Shown piece after piece: positions 24,884 through 38,424 of a stretch of 64,000 bases of DNA (position 1 is the stretch's first letter; every line of letters starts with the position of its first letter). Source of the DNA: Thermothielavioides terrestris NRRL 8126 (taxonomy: Eukaryota; Ascomycota; Sordariomycetes; Sordariales; Chaetomiaceae); assembly GCF_000226115.1 (NCBI RefSeq), contig NC_016458.1, positions 8,909,501-8,973,500 on the forward strand. Reading direction: 5' to 3'. A program made the position numbers and the translations under genes. The notes under the pieces are model-generated. The model saw only the letters and a program-made list of their open reading frames with translations, did no database searches and was not told the DNA's origin.

Positions 24884-27800
24884 ATATATATCAATAGCGC
24901 CTAGTAGCTAAGACTATTTAACCTAGTAGGCTTAGACTATATACCCTAGGTAGCTAAAGTGCTATTAAAGGAGAGTAGCGGCAAAGCTACTATACTACTA
25001 GGCTATAGTTAGGCGCTATTAGACTATAAGAGATATAAGGCTAAAGTATAGTTCTTTACTTTACTAGGGGAGATTAGTATAGTAGAGGAGCTTAAAGGTA
25101 TAGTAGGCACCTTAATATATAAGCTAAGTAGTATCGTAGATACTATAGTGCTATACTAGAAGCTTAATTAGGGGTCCTATATACTATAGTAGAATCTTAA
25201 GGTCGATAAGGCAATATAGGAAGCAAGGAGGGCTAAACACACCTAGTGGTCAAGCTATATAGTAAATACCTAAAAGTATTACTATAAGGCGATAAGGCGG
25301 TTTAAGTACTATACTAGCTAGTTGTAAATGCTATACTAGCGCTATTCGTTTACTAGAACGTTGAAAGAGTAGAAGCTAATATCGGATATCGAGAGGTAGA
25401 TATAGCTCTAAAGCTATTAACGCCCTAAGCTACTAGTATTGCTAGTACTCTAGCTAGGGCCTAGCGAGCCCTAGAGCGCTATAATGTATATATAGAAGGT
25501 AAAGATGCTAGTAGAGCGCTTTTTCCCTATACTATAGGCGTAGTACAATAGTATCCTCGACTAGGACTAGCCTAAGAGGTCTTTCTATAATACTACGCCT
25601 ATCGACTAGGAGGTCTATAGTAGTAAGATTATAGAGATTATAAACTATATAGGATCGAATAAGGTACTTAGCAAAAATCTCTTTACTAATAAGTTCTTTA
25701 AAGCTTATAACAAAGAGGATAAGCTATCGAAGGTACTTATAACAATTATATATATTTGCTTTAAGCTAAAGCACTTTCTATATAGATCCTACGCTATATA
25801 GGTAGTTGTTCTTAAGAAACTAGGGAAGTCTTAGAGGCAACTTGAGGAGGTAGAGGCGTATCGCTTAATATCGCTACTTAGTATAGTAGGTAAGATTATT
25901 AAAATAGCTATTATAGACTAAGTAATATATATAGCTAAGGCGTATAAGCTACTCCCAAAGATATAAATAGGCTTCTAGCAATATAGGTTAATAGAGGTAG
26001 TAATCTAGGTAGTAACTAATATAGTAAAGATAGTATAGGCGTATAGCGCCTATATATCGCTACTATAGCTAGATCTAAAGGGCGCTTTCGACTATATTAA
26101 TTAGATCTAGCTACTATATATACTCTAAGAGCTAGGCTTTAAAAGGAAGCTAATTATACTTCTAGAGCTATTTCGAGGATTGTATAATACGCTTATAGTT
26201 CGATAGGGCAGTGGCTAAGCCTACAACCCTATAGTAGGGTATACTATAGAGTTCGCCATTGTCGCTAACGCTATTTATCCTCTTTATTTCCCCCTTGTTC
26301 TATACCTTTAAAGTATATACTAGGCTTCTAATAGTCGGGTATATAGATAATACTAACCTCTTTGTATTTATATAGAATATACTAGCGTATTACTATATAT
26401 TAGAGAGGGGGTTTACTAAGTATAAGAAATAGGCTATAGAGCAAAGTATATAGTTTAAACTAATAAAAAGCAAGTTTATCTACTTTATAAAGGTGTAGTA
26501 GCTATATATAGAAGTCGTCAATATCCTAGACGAAGGCTAGCTAGGGCTTACCCTAGTAGAGTTAGTAAGGTTCCTAGGTATATAGCTAGATTATAAGCTC
26601 TCCTTTAAAGTATATAAGAAGGTAGTAAAGGTGAAGATAACTATATAGAAGTTCACTTTATAGAGCTTATAGCGAAGATATATAAGATATATATTATATA
26701 AGTTTAGGAAATCTATATAAAGGTCATTAGGAGCGTCCTCTTATATAGAGTAGTAGCCTAGTATACTCTAACACTAGTTGGAGAGACCTTATATAGAATT
26801 ATATATAGCTTTAGTATAATATAGTTGAGCTACCTCTAGATAGTTACTAATATATATAAGGCTATATTAGTCTATAACCTTAAAAGCAAGATCTAGGTAC
26901 CCTCTATCGACCTATATCTTAACTACTAGGTAGTATATACTAAATAGAGGCTTTAAAAGACAAGGCTTATATAGCTCTTATATAATATATATATAAAGGT
27001 AGTATTAAGGCTAAAAAGGAGGTGCTATATATATTACGCCCTAAGGCTAGGGCCAACTATAGGGGAGTCTCCTATAGATCGGAGGCAAGTATAGGCTAAG
27101 GAGTAGCTCCTCTTATACTGCTCTACAATAGTAGAAGAGGCGTAGAGCGAAAGTAGTGATAACGATAAGTAGAGGCTCTAAAAGCCCTAGCTCTACACTA
27201 ATGTAAACGTAGTTATAATAGAGGAGTAGAAGGTATATAGAGAGTAATAGATATACTATATAAATACTAGGAGGCTAGAGAGAGTATATTATAGGGAAGT
27301 AGCTAACTTATATAGCTTAAAGCCTCCTATCTAGATATTATAGGTATATAAGGACCTTAGCAAAGTATAGAGCTCCCTCTTTATATAGATATATATAGGA
27401 GCTATTAGCCTAAGATAGTTCCTATTTTAGAAAAGGGTACTAGATACACCTATACTATTATACTGCTATAGCAAGGTGCTTAAGACTATTGCCTACCTTA
27501 CAATACGCTATAGGGACCTAGTAGTCGCTATAGGAAGGCCTAGAGTTTAGGACCAGTATACGCTACTTACGCTACTTAGGAGTAAGAGAGGCGTTTAAAT
27601 ACTTATAGGTTAGCTAATATATACTAGGCGCCTATAAAAGTACTAGCTTACATTTAAGCTAAACGTCGAAGGCGAAATAAGATATAAAGGAGTAGTAGAG
27701 AGCTTTACAAATATATAGCTAGTATATAGTAGCTAGGGCAATGTAATAGAGGAGCCTCCTATAAATAACCCTAAAGGCGATAGTATAAACTAGAGGTGTA

Positions 27801-28119
27801 GAAAGAAGAGGAGGTATAGGAAGGTTGGCTTTTAGCCGCTCCCCTAACGTATATAGCGCCTTTGGCAACTAAGGTGCTTATACTAAAGGTATATCGTATA
27901 AGCAAGTAGTATACAACAAGCTATATAAGCCACTATATCTCTATTGTTATTAAACTAGAAAGGTAAGTTCTAGCGAGTTAGAGGGAAGGAATTAGAGAGG
28001 CCTGCCCTATATAGTAGGAATATAGTATAAGCGCTATATATAAATAGTATAATAAGAGGTAGAGGGACTGCTTACCCTTAGTAGTAGGGCGCTTAGAGCT
28101 CCTTCGATATAAGATTAAT
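24870..28119 (+). mobile_element. LINE copy P2, 3' portion (EEP end, RT, 3' UTR), RIP-inactivated
   Basis: P2 continues after M4 in the same frame order: end of EEP, RT (YxDD box near 26340 read as Tyr-Ile-Asp-Asn), the C-terminal Cys/His region, and a shortened, mutated (TAA)n tail at about 28105-28119. Removing M4 and one 14-bp duplicate makes the two P2 parts contiguous relative to other copies. Confidence 0.87.
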
Positions 28120-28210
28120 AATATTATTGTTATAAGCACCTTTAATAACTTCCTCTATTTATTATAGGCTTTAAGGAACTTATTAATAAAAAAATCGTTG
28201 CTAAGCGCTT
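28120..28210 (-). mobile_element. Short LINE fragment (RT region)
   Basis: About 90 bp match the minus-strand ORF2 stretch that in other copies reads through tataggcc..aaggaactt to the aagcgctttattt motif. It is trapped between the tail of P2 and the (TTA)n of the next element, so it is what remains of the copy those two were inserted into. Confidence 0.6.
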
Positions 28211-30663
28211 TATTTATTATTATTATAATTATTATTATAAATCTTATACTAAAGAGGCACTTAGTACCTCGCTACTAAGGGCAAATAGTCCCTCCACCTC
28301 TATATATACCACTTATATATAGCGCCTACGCTATATTCCTGCTACGTAGGGTAGGCCTCCCCAACTTCCTCTCTCCAACTTGCTAGAACTTACCTTTCTA
28401 GTCTAATAGCGACAGAGATATAGCGGCCTATATAGCCTATTGTACGCCACTTACTAGTGCAATACGCCCCTAGCATAAGCGCCTTAGTCGCTAGGCGTAT
28501 AGTATATATAAGGAGAGCAGCTAGAGGCCGACCTTCCTACGTCTCTTCTTCCTTCTATACCCCCTACTTATACTATAGTCCTTATAGCTATTCGCCAAAG
28601 GCTCCTCTACTATATTGCCTTAGCTACTATATACTAGCTATACGCCTATAGAGCCTTCTGCTATTCCCTTATATCCTACCTCGCCTTCGACGTTTAGTTT
28701 AAACGCTAGCTAGTACTCCTATAGGCGCCTAATATATATTAACTATCCTATAAACGCCTAAGCGCCCCTCCTATTTCTAAATAATGTAAGTAGTATATAC
28801 TAGTCTAAGATACTAGGCCTTCCTATAGTAACTGCTAGGTCCTTATAGTATATCACTAGGTAAACAATGGTCTTAGGCGCCTTACTATAGCGATATAGTA
28901 GTATCGGCATATCTAGTATACCTCTTTAGAATAGGAACTACCTTAGGCTAATAGCTCCTATATATACCTATATAAAGAGAGAGCTCTACACTTTACTAAA
29001 GTCCTTATATACCTATAGTATCTAGGTAGAGGGCTCTAAGCTATATAGGTTAGCTACCTCTCTATAGTATACCCTCTCTAGCCTCCTAGTGTCTATATAG
29101 TGTATCTATAGCTCTTTATATACCTTCTATTCCTCTACTATAACTATATCTATATCTATATAAAGCTAAAGCTCCTAGGGCCTCTATTCGTCGTCTTTAC
29201 TACTTTTACTCTATACCTCCTCTACTACTGTAGAGTAGTATAAGAGGAGCTATTCCTTAGCCTATATCTACCTTCGTTCTATAGAGGACTCCCCTATAGC
29301 TAGCCTTATCCCTAGAATATAATATGTATAGCGCCTCCTTTTTAGCTTCGAAGCTACCTTTATATATATATTATATAGGAGCTATATAAGCCCTATCTTC
29401 TAGAGCCTTTGCTTAATATATACTACTTAATAGTTAAGATATAGGTCGATAGGGGGTACCTAGGTCTTACTTTCAAAGTTATAGATCGATATAGCCTTAT
29501 ATACACTAGTAACTATCTAGAGGTAGCCTAACTATATTGTACTAAAGCTATATACAATCTTATAGAGGGTCCCTCTAACTAGCGTTAAAGTATACTATAC
29601 TATAGCTCTATATAAGAGGATACTCCTAATAACCTTCGTATAGATCTCCTAAGCTTATAAAATATATACCTTATACGTCTTTGCTATAAGCCTTATAAGG
29701 GCGAACTTCTATATAGCTATCTTCGCCTCTACCACCTTCTTATATACTTTAAAGGAGAGCTTATAATCTAGCTATATACCTTGGAACCTTATTAACTCTA
29801 CTAGCGTAAGCCTTAGTTAGCTTTCTCCTAAAATATTAACGACCTCTATATATAGCTACTACGCTTATATAAAGTAGATAAGCTCGCTCTTCGCTAGTTT
29901 AAACTATATACTCCGCTCTACTACCTATTTCTTATACTTAGTAAACCCCCTCTCTAGTATATAGTAGTATACTAGTATATCCTATTTAAACGTAAAGAGG
30001 TTAGTATTATCTATATATCCAACTATTAGGAGCCTAATATATACTTTAAAAGTATAAAATAGAGGGGTAATAAAAAGGATAAATAGCGCTAGCGATAGCA
30101 GTGAACCCTATAGCGTACTTTGCTATAGAGTTATAGGCTTAGCTATAATCCTATCGAACTATAGGCACACTATACAATCCTCAAAGTAGCTCTTTAGAAG
30201 TATAACTAGCTTCCTTTTAAAGCCTAGCTCCTAAAGTATATATAGTAGCTAGGTCTAGTCGACCTAGTCGAAAGCGCCTTTTAAGTCTAGTTGCAGTAGC
30301 GAGGCGTAGGCGCTATATACCTACGCAGTCTTCACTATATCGGTCACCACCTAGATCGCCACCTCTATAGACCTATATTGTCGGAAGCCTATCTACATCT
30401 TTAGAAGCAGCTTATACGCCTTAGCTATATATATCACCTAGTCTATAATAGCTACCTCGATGACTTTGCCTACTACGCTAAATAGCGATATTAGACAATA
30501 TACCTCTACTTCCTTTAGCTATTCTAGCAATTTCCCTAGCTTCCTAAAGACGACCACCTATATAGTATAGAATCTATATAGGAAGTGCTCTAGCTTAAAG
30601 CAGGCGTATATAATCGCTATAAGCACCTCTAACAGCTTGCCCTCCTTGTCACAGGCCTTAAAC
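28211..30663 (-). mobile_element. LINE copy M5, 3' half, RIP-inactivated
   Basis: A minus-strand 3' end (degenerate (TTA)n, hairpin near 28253) is followed by the ORF2 C-terminus and RT. Mutation is clearly lighter toward its right end (30300-30663), where CA and TG dinucleotides are again visible. The copy stops abruptly at about 30663 inside the RT region and is joined to the 5' half of the family. Confidence 0.8.
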
Positions 30664-32716
30664 CGTAAGGGGGTTAGATCCCTCCCTCTCAAACGTCACC
30701 GCTGCCTAGTCCTCCCCAGCTTTGGCAAACTACGTTGCATAGTCGAAGCGCTTACTCATATATAACGCCGCCCTTCCTACACTATATATTATCTTATACC
30801 TACCGCCTTGCCTATAAGGCAGAGCTAGCAAGGCTATATTTAGACAAATCGATAGCTCTTAAATCGCTACTAAGTCGAATTCCTCCCTCCCTTCCAACGC
30901 TTAGTTAAAGCGGTATCTATTGCTATTGGTATTCTAGTAGAGCACTCTTAGCGTTATAGCTATATACTTAGTATAGAATAGGAGCCCTTAGTTATAACTA
31001 CGTTAGGCTATAAAGCTAGTTCTATACTTATATTGTGTAAAGGCGCTATATAAATAGCGCTCCTATTCTATATCCTAGCTCCTTAGAACATTTATAAAAG
31101 TATCTTAAACTGGAATAGGTCTATACCGTTGGAGCACCCTGCCCTCTAGATATTAGTAGGCTAGTCTACCTTAGTAGGGCGCTTCCTTAGACGCTACTCC
31201 CCTAACTCGTCCTCCTAGCTCCTATACTATATACTTACCCCTACTGCCGTCGCTATATAAGGTTAAGGTATATAGAATGTCAATAGGTGGTCAAGGAACC
31301 ACTCCTTTATACGCTACTACTACCCCTTTATAACTTTATAGCTTATATTAAAGGCTATATAAGAACCCCTATAGTTGATATACTTTGGCTAGTGCTTAGC
31401 TAGGTTAGTCTTTACTAGATATCTCGCTTTATACTCTTTTATAGTACTACTATCGCTATATACTATATAAATGTAGATTAGGTAGTACGCCTCCTTCTCT
31501 TTATAGAACACTGCCTTATATCTCTATTTCCTATATTTAAAGTATAGGATCGTATATACTATGCCCTTAAAGCGCTTACAAAGGTAGACTATATAGTTGA
31601 GTAGAACTCCTTAATCGATAAGCCTTGTAGCTTCCTAAACTATATAGAGCTTAATTAATATATATATCGTTTATAGCCCTTAATCGTCCTTTGTACTGCC
31701 CTACGATATATATAGCTTTATATATACGACTTAGACCTTGTTCTCCCTCGCTAAGTCTATTGCTAAGCGGTCAAAGCCGTCTCTATACCTTATTAAAGTA
31801 GCTAGGTAAACGCCTTTTACTAATATTACGAAAGTATAGCACTTAAGTACTATAGTCGCCCTAAATATAGCTATAATCTATATCTTATTGTCCTTATTAA
31901 TGAACTAAGCCTAGTAATCCTCCTTAAATATAACTACTATATTTCTACTCTTTAGTAGCTTCTATACTACGATTATACTACTTCTACCACCTCCTATTGT
32001 CGTCTTTATCGTAGTTATAGCTACATTGACTACCTAAACTATATTACCTATACTCCTATTAACGATATCTATAGATACTTGCCTAAGGTCTACTACGAGC
32101 TCCTAGAATAGCTTCTTTAGTATATACTATATATAGCTCTTAAATAGCTAGGGCACCGCTATTATAGCTACGCCCTACTCTATTACCTAGGCCTAAGTCC
32201 TTGTCTATACACCTCTAGCGCTTACCTATATTCTAACCTTATTTTTAATTTATATTACCTCCTCTTTTATATAGTCGACACTCTTATATAGCTTATATAC
32301 GTTATAAGGGTAGTTTAGCTCGTTTTGAAATATCTTACGATAGTATATATATATAGTAGCCTATATATATAGCTATATCTCTAGCGACACTAAGGTATAG
32401 AACTTTTATAAAAGCCCTAATCGCTTATCGCTAACGCCCTTAATAATATATATTCCAATTGTTTATAGCTCCTATAGAAGGGAGCCCAAGTCTTTGATTA
32501 TATTGGTTAGGGTACTTATATACATTAGCTACAGTGTCACGACTTATAGTACCCGCTATTAGGCTACCACTATCGCCACTACGACCTACGTAGCTACTAC
32601 GCCCCCTCTACAATATCGTAGATAGGGGTAACTAGGTACACTAAGAACGTTCGCGTTGTCGGATTCGATTTTGGCTCAACGGTTCTTTTGTAATCGGCGT
32701 TTGAGTACAAAGAAGC
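30664..32716 (-). mobile_element. LINE copy M5, 5' half after an internal deletion
   Basis: The sequence jumps here from the RT region to the EEP region, skipping about 1.4 kb present in intact copies, then runs through ORF1 and the leader to the 5' end near 32716. It may be one copy with an internal deletion or two copies joined by recombination. No target-site duplicate of the left flank (28190-28210) is found after 32716; a Ty3/Gypsy fragment follows directly. Confidence 0.75.
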
Positions 32717-35433
32717 CTACCTCTATAAAGATAATGCTAGGCTATAGTAGATATAAAAGGCTATCTTCTACTTGTCCTCCTCCTTAATATAGATTCAGTA
32801 GTAGGCCTCTTTTATATCTAACTTACTAAAGTACTTAGTACCAATTATATAGTCTAGGATCTCTAAGATCAAGGGCAATAGATAGCGGTTCTTCCTTACA
32901 ATTTTATTAAGCCTTTAGTAATCGATATAGAGTTGGAGAGTACTATCCTTCTTAGGTATAAACAAAACCAAGCTCATAGCTAGGCTCTAAGATTCTTAGA
33001 TATACCCTTTCGCTAAGTTTTTACAAAGATATTCCTTAAAGATATCTAACTCCTTTTAAGCTAATAGGTAAATAGGCCCTACTAGCGATATTATATCTAG
33101 CAATAGCTTAATAGTATAATCAGTCTTATAATATAGCAATAGAATATTAGCCTTAGTAGGGTCCAACACATTAGTAAAGTCTTAGAGTTCCTTAGGAATT
33201 TTGTCTTTGCCTTAGGATAGCTTTGCCTACACCTCCTCGTCCTCCTCCTCCTTAGAGAATAGAGCTTATAGTATATTAGGGTATATAAACAGAGTATAAA
33301 TATAGGGTTTTTAATACAACGTTTTAGCGAACTGCTTAGGGCATTTAAAACGAACGTTAATAGTCTTAGGTATAAACTACTATTCTTTAGCTACTAGAAA
33401 TAGCAAGATATATTCTTCTACTATTATAGGTATCCCTAGAATAATAGCTAACCCTCCTTCGATTAATAAGCGGTCAATAGCTATATAGGAGACATTGAGT
33501 CTTTATATTATACCCCTTCTGTCTAATAGCTCTAGGGGTATAGAGAACACTTTATATAACTAGGATATCTAAACGTCTATTATATAAGTCTATAGCGAAA
33601 AGGGCTTTACTATAGAAAGATAATACCGCTTTATAAACTTAAGGCTAACTATATTAATCTTAGTATAGGTGTCTAAATCTATAATAACCTTCTAAGGTTT
33701 CTTAGTATATAGAGTAGTAGTAGCTTAGAAGTATTTTATAATTTAGTCCTTATATAGGAAGAGTATACTAATAGTACTAGGGTCTACTACTAAGTATAAG
33801 CTTTTCTCTCCTTTTCACTATTGTCTTATAAGTAACTAGGACTTATTTTACACTTAGTCCTTAGAGTATAATAAGTACCCCTATAGCCTTAGCGTCTTAT
33901 ACCTCTAACCTTGCCTACGCTTTTAAGCTTCTTAGGGTAGTTGTAAAAGAAGTGACTTATTTTACTATAGGTCTAATAAATAAAAGAATTATTACTCTTG
34001 TCTTTCGCCTCTTTATCGTTATAACTCTGCTTTTCCTTCTCTACTATATTATTAGAGTAGGGCTAACTATAATGGTCCTAATATATAGATTGCTCTCAAC
34101 TTTGCTATCTATAGTTAGAGAGCTATTTAGATCTTTAATCGACTTTTAAAGGTCTTTAGTATATTATACTATTTAACGTTCTAAATCTAAGTTGTTAGCT
34201 AAACTATAGCCTTATAGGTCTTAGGTTATTTAAGGAAGTATTAGTCGATATATAACTAAATCTATAGTAATAACTTAGAGTAGAATAGAAGAGTTTATTT
34301 TTTATTGTCTTAGTACTTAGTCTAGGCTTCTAAGGAATTAAGATATTAGTAAAAGTTTAAAAGGCTTTAGCCCTCTTATTAATTTACCTAGTTAATAGCC
34401 TTAGCAATTTCCAATTAACTATTAGTAAGGTCTTTAATATATAAAGTAGTCTAGTCTTTAAAGACCTTCTATATCGATTTAACTACTTCTTGTTCTTCTT
34501 TTAGTAGATTGTTGTAATAGCTATACCAATAGGTATATAGCGTCTACTCTATCTTATCGATAGTAAAGAGGATCTAATTCTTTTCTATTTTAAAGCGTTT
34601 AAAGTCATCTTTAAAGGCTTAATAAAGATCTTAGAGCTAAATCTAATATTTTCAAAAGGTAATATTCTCTTTTAATAATATAATATTCTTGACTTTAATA
34701 GCTTAATAATCTTGCCCTCTATCTTCGCTATTATCAATTAATCTAGTACCGTTCTTCTTCTATTTGTTAGGTAGCTTACCTATTCTTAACGATTAAAGTA
34801 ATTCCTACTCCTAGTCTTTAAGCTTCTTTAGAGCCTAAAGTTAAGTAATATAGGCCTATACCCTCTATAGTAGATCCCCTATAGAGAACGTCTCCCTATA
34901 GTAGAACACTAGGAGGTAAAGGAGATAGGTAGCAAGAGCTAGGAAGAGACTTTGTTTTAGAGTTATAAAGTTATACTAAATTTATAGGCAAATTAATAGT
35001 GACTAATAGTAATAAGTAGGACAAAGATATAGGTATCTAAGTTGGAGTACTATAAATAGATAGCATCTTAGCTATTAGAGGAAAAAGGATTAGAATCTAT
35101 AATAGGAGTCTTCGAGTACTACTAGTAAGATACTTTAAGGTAGAGAATTATAGCAATACTATAGTAGCGACTAGGGCAAGTAGTTGCAGTTTCTAAGACG
35201 ACACTATCTAAGTATATCTCCTATTGTAATTAGAGGCTAATTCTTAGAGGATTAAGAATCTTCTTCCGCCTTGGTAGGCGACTGCCTACCTTTTTAGCTA
35301 CAGTCCCTAGGCTCTAAGCCTATACGTTATATTGTACGTTATAGATATAAGCTTCTAGGTTCTAGGTGCTCACTCTGTCTTAGAACTGTGCTAGCGCCTG
35401 CTCAATAGCGGCTCGCGCATATGCTATAATAGT
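32717..35433 (-). mobile_element. Ty3/Gypsy gag-pol fragment, RIP-inactivated
   Basis: On the minus strand, the reading near 32760-32990 resembles a Ty3/Gypsy RT: a VLFIPKKD-like start, then KNRYLLPLI, then [12 protein letters not shown], with TAG in place of Gln/Arg codons. Near 33625-33693 an aspartic-protease-like stretch (IIDLD..TKINIVSLKF) can be read. At about 33931-33990 a CCHC knuckle has the spacing C-x2-C-x4-H-x4-C, but all three Cys are Tyr. The order gag, knuckle, protease, RT is that of Ty3/Gypsy. The element is cut within RT at 32717; integrase and the 3' LTR are absent. A 5' LTR may lie within 35200-35433 but I could not define it. Confidence 0.8.
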
Positions 35434-38424
35434 AGGCTTAGACTATATACCTTAGGTAGCTAAAGTACTACTAAGGAGGAGTAGTAGTAGAGCTACTATA
35501 CTACTAGGCTATAGCTAGGCGCTACTAGACTATAAGAGGTATAAGACTAAAGTATAGTTCCTTATCTTATTAGGAGAGATTAATATAGTAGAGAAATTTA
35601 AAGAAGTAGTAGGTACTCTAATATATAAGCTAATTAGTATTATAGATATAGCGACGTTGTACTAGAAGCTTAATCGGGGATCCTATATACTATAGTAGAA
35701 CCTCGAGGTCGACAAGGCAATATAGGAAGCGAGGAGGGCTAAACGTACTTAGTGGTTGAGCTATACTATAAGCTCTTAAGAATATTACTACAAGGCAGTA
35801 AAGCGGTTTAAACGTTATACTAGCTGATTATAAACGCTATACTAGCGCTATTCGCTTACTAGAGTATCGAAGGAGTAGAAGCTAATATAGGATATTAAAA
35901 GGTAAATATAGCTCTAAAGCTATTAACATCCTAAGCCCCTAGCGTTGCCAATGCTCTAGCTAAGGCCTAGCAAGCCCTAGAGCGCTATAACATATATTTA
36001 AAAGGCAGAGGCGCTAGTAGGACGCTTCTTCCCTATACTATAAAACGTAGTATAACTATATCCTTGACTAGGACTAGCCTAAGAAGTTCTTTTATAATAC
36101 TATACTAATCGACTAAGAGGTCTATAGTAACGATATTATAGAGATTATAAGCTATATAGGATTAAACAAAGTACTTAGCGAGGATCTCTTTACTAATAAG
36201 TTCCTTAAAGCCTATAATAAAGAAGGAAAGGTATTAGAAGTACTTACAATAATTATATATATCTACTTTAAGCTAGAGCACTTCTTATATAGATTCTACG
36301 TTATATAGGTAGTCGTTCTAAGGAAGCTAGGGAAGTTACTAGAGTAGCTAAAGGAGGTAAGAGCGTACCGCCTAATATTATTACTTAGCGTAGTAGACAA
36401 GATTATCGAAGTAGCTATTGTAGATTAGGTAATATATATAGCTAAGGCGTATAAGCTACTTCTAGAGATATAAATAGGTTTTTAGCAATATAGGTCAATA
36501 AAGATAGTGATCTAAGTAGTGACCAATATAGTAAAGATAGCGTAGGAATATAGTGTCTATACATCGCTACTATAGCTAGACCTAAAGGACGCCTTTAACT
36601 AGGTTAACTAGGTCTAGCTACTATATACATTCTAGGAGCTAGGATTTAAAAGGAAGCTAGTTATACTTCTAAAGAGCTATTTCGAGGATTATATAGTACA
36701 TTTATAATTCGATAGGGCTATAGCTAAGTTTACAACCCTATAGCAAAGTACGCTATAGGGTTCGCCACTGTCGCCAACGCTGTTTATCCTCTTTATTACC
36801 CCCTTATTCTACGTCTTCGAGGTATATATTAGGCTTCTAACTGTTAAATATATAGATAATACTAACCTCTTTACATTTAGGTAAGATATACTAGTATACT
36901 ACTATATACTAGAGAGGGGGTTTACTAAGTATAAGAAGTAGGCTATAGAGCAAGGTATATAGTTTAAACTAGTAAAGAGCAAGCTTATCTACTTTATAAA
37001 GGTATAGTAGCTATATATAGAGGTCGTTAAGATCCTAGGTAAAGGCTAGCTAGGGCTTACCCTAGTGGAGTTAGCGAGGTTCCTAAGTGTATAGTTCGAC
37101 TATAAACTCTTCTTCAAAGTATATAAGAAGGCGATAAAGGCGAAGATAGCTATATAGAAGTTCACTTTTATAAGACTTATAGTAAAGACATATAAAGTAT
37201 ATATCGCTAAAGCTTAAGAAATCTATATAAAGGTTATAAGGAGTATCCTCTTATATAGAGTAGTAGCCTAGTATACCTTAACGCTAGTTGAAAAGACTTT
37301 ATATAAGATTATATATAGCTTTAGTACAATATAGTTAGGCTACCTCTAAGTAGTAGCTAGTATATATAAGGCTACGCTAGTCTATAACCTTAAGAGCGAG
37401 ATATAGATACCTCTTATCGACCTTTACCTTAACCACTAGGCGGTATATACTAAGTAAAGGCTTTAAAGGATAGGGCTTATATAGCTTTTATACAATATAT
37501 ATATAAAGGTAGCGTTAAAGCTAAAGAGGAGGTACTATATACGTTGTACTCTAGGGCTAGGGCTAGCTATAGAGGAGTCGCCTATAGATTAGAGGTAGGT
37601 ATAGGCTAAGGAGTAGCTTCTTTTATACCGCCCTATAGCAATAGAAGAGGTATAGAGCGAGAGTAGCGATAACAATAGCTAAAGGCCCTAAGAGCCCTAG
37701 CTCTATACTAACGTAGATATAATTATAGTAGAGGAGTAGAAGGTATATAAAGAGTAGTAAATATACTATATAGACGCTAGGAAACTAGAGAGGGTATACT
37801 ATAGGGAAGTAGCCGACCTATATAGCCTAGAGCCTTCTACCTAGATATTATAGGTATATAAGGACTTTAGTAAAGTATAAAGCTCCCTCCTTATATAGGT
37901 ATGTATAGGAGCTATTGGCCTAAGGCAATTCCTATTCTAGAAAAGAGTTCTAAATACATCTACGCTACTATACTGCTATAGCAAGACGCTTAAGACTATT
38001 GCTTACTTTATAATATATTACAAAGATCTAGCAGTTGCTATAGGAAGACCTAAAGTCTAGGACTAATATATACTATTTATACTACTTAGGAGTAGGAGAG
38101 GTGTATAAACGTTTATAAGGTAGCTAATATATATTAGGCGCCTATAAGAATACTAGTTTGTACTTAAGCTAAATGTTAAAGGCAAAGTAAAATATAAAAG
38201 TGTAGCAAAGAGCTTTATAAACGTATAGTCGATATATAGTAGCTAGGGCTATATAATAGAGGAGCCTCCTATAGGTGGCCCTAGGGGCAATAGCGTAGGT
38301 AGAAGGTATAGGAAAGGGACAAAGCGTAGGAAAGTCGGTCTCTAGCTGCCCCCCTAACGTATATAATACCCTTGGTAACTAAGGCGTTTACACTAAGAGT
38401 GTACTATATAAGTAAATAGTATAT
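35434..38424 (+). mobile_element. LINE copy P3, main part (EEP end, RT, C-terminus), RIP-inactivated
   Basis: A plus-strand copy, recognisable from the end of the EEP domain and so 5'-truncated or cut by the Gypsy junction. RT is readable, with its YxDD box near 36850 as Tyr-Ile-Asp-Asn, followed by the C-terminal region. It breaks at the M6 insertion near 38424 and finishes at 49873-50102. Confidence 0.84.
38409..38424. repeat. Target-site duplication of M6, left copy
   Basis: TAAGTAAATAGTATAT is present here and at 49873-49888. Less mutated copies read close to TAAGTAAGTGGCGTAC at this point, so several C-to-T/G-to-A changes are shared by both duplicates. Confidence 0.85.

Noticed and set aside
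28457..28651. 64-codon open frame on the plus strand
   Set aside because: It is antisense to the ORF2 C-terminal region of a RIPed LINE and shows no motif; a chance opening.
33952..34149. 65-codon hydrophobic open frame on the plus strand
   Set aside because: Antisense to the Gypsy gag remnant; its Ile/Leu/Phe richness follows from AT-rich codons.
35200..35433. Possible 5' LTR of the Gypsy fragment
   Set aside because: The composition differs from the neighbours, but I could not define TG...CA ends, a primer-binding site or a second LTR, so it is only mentioned within the element.
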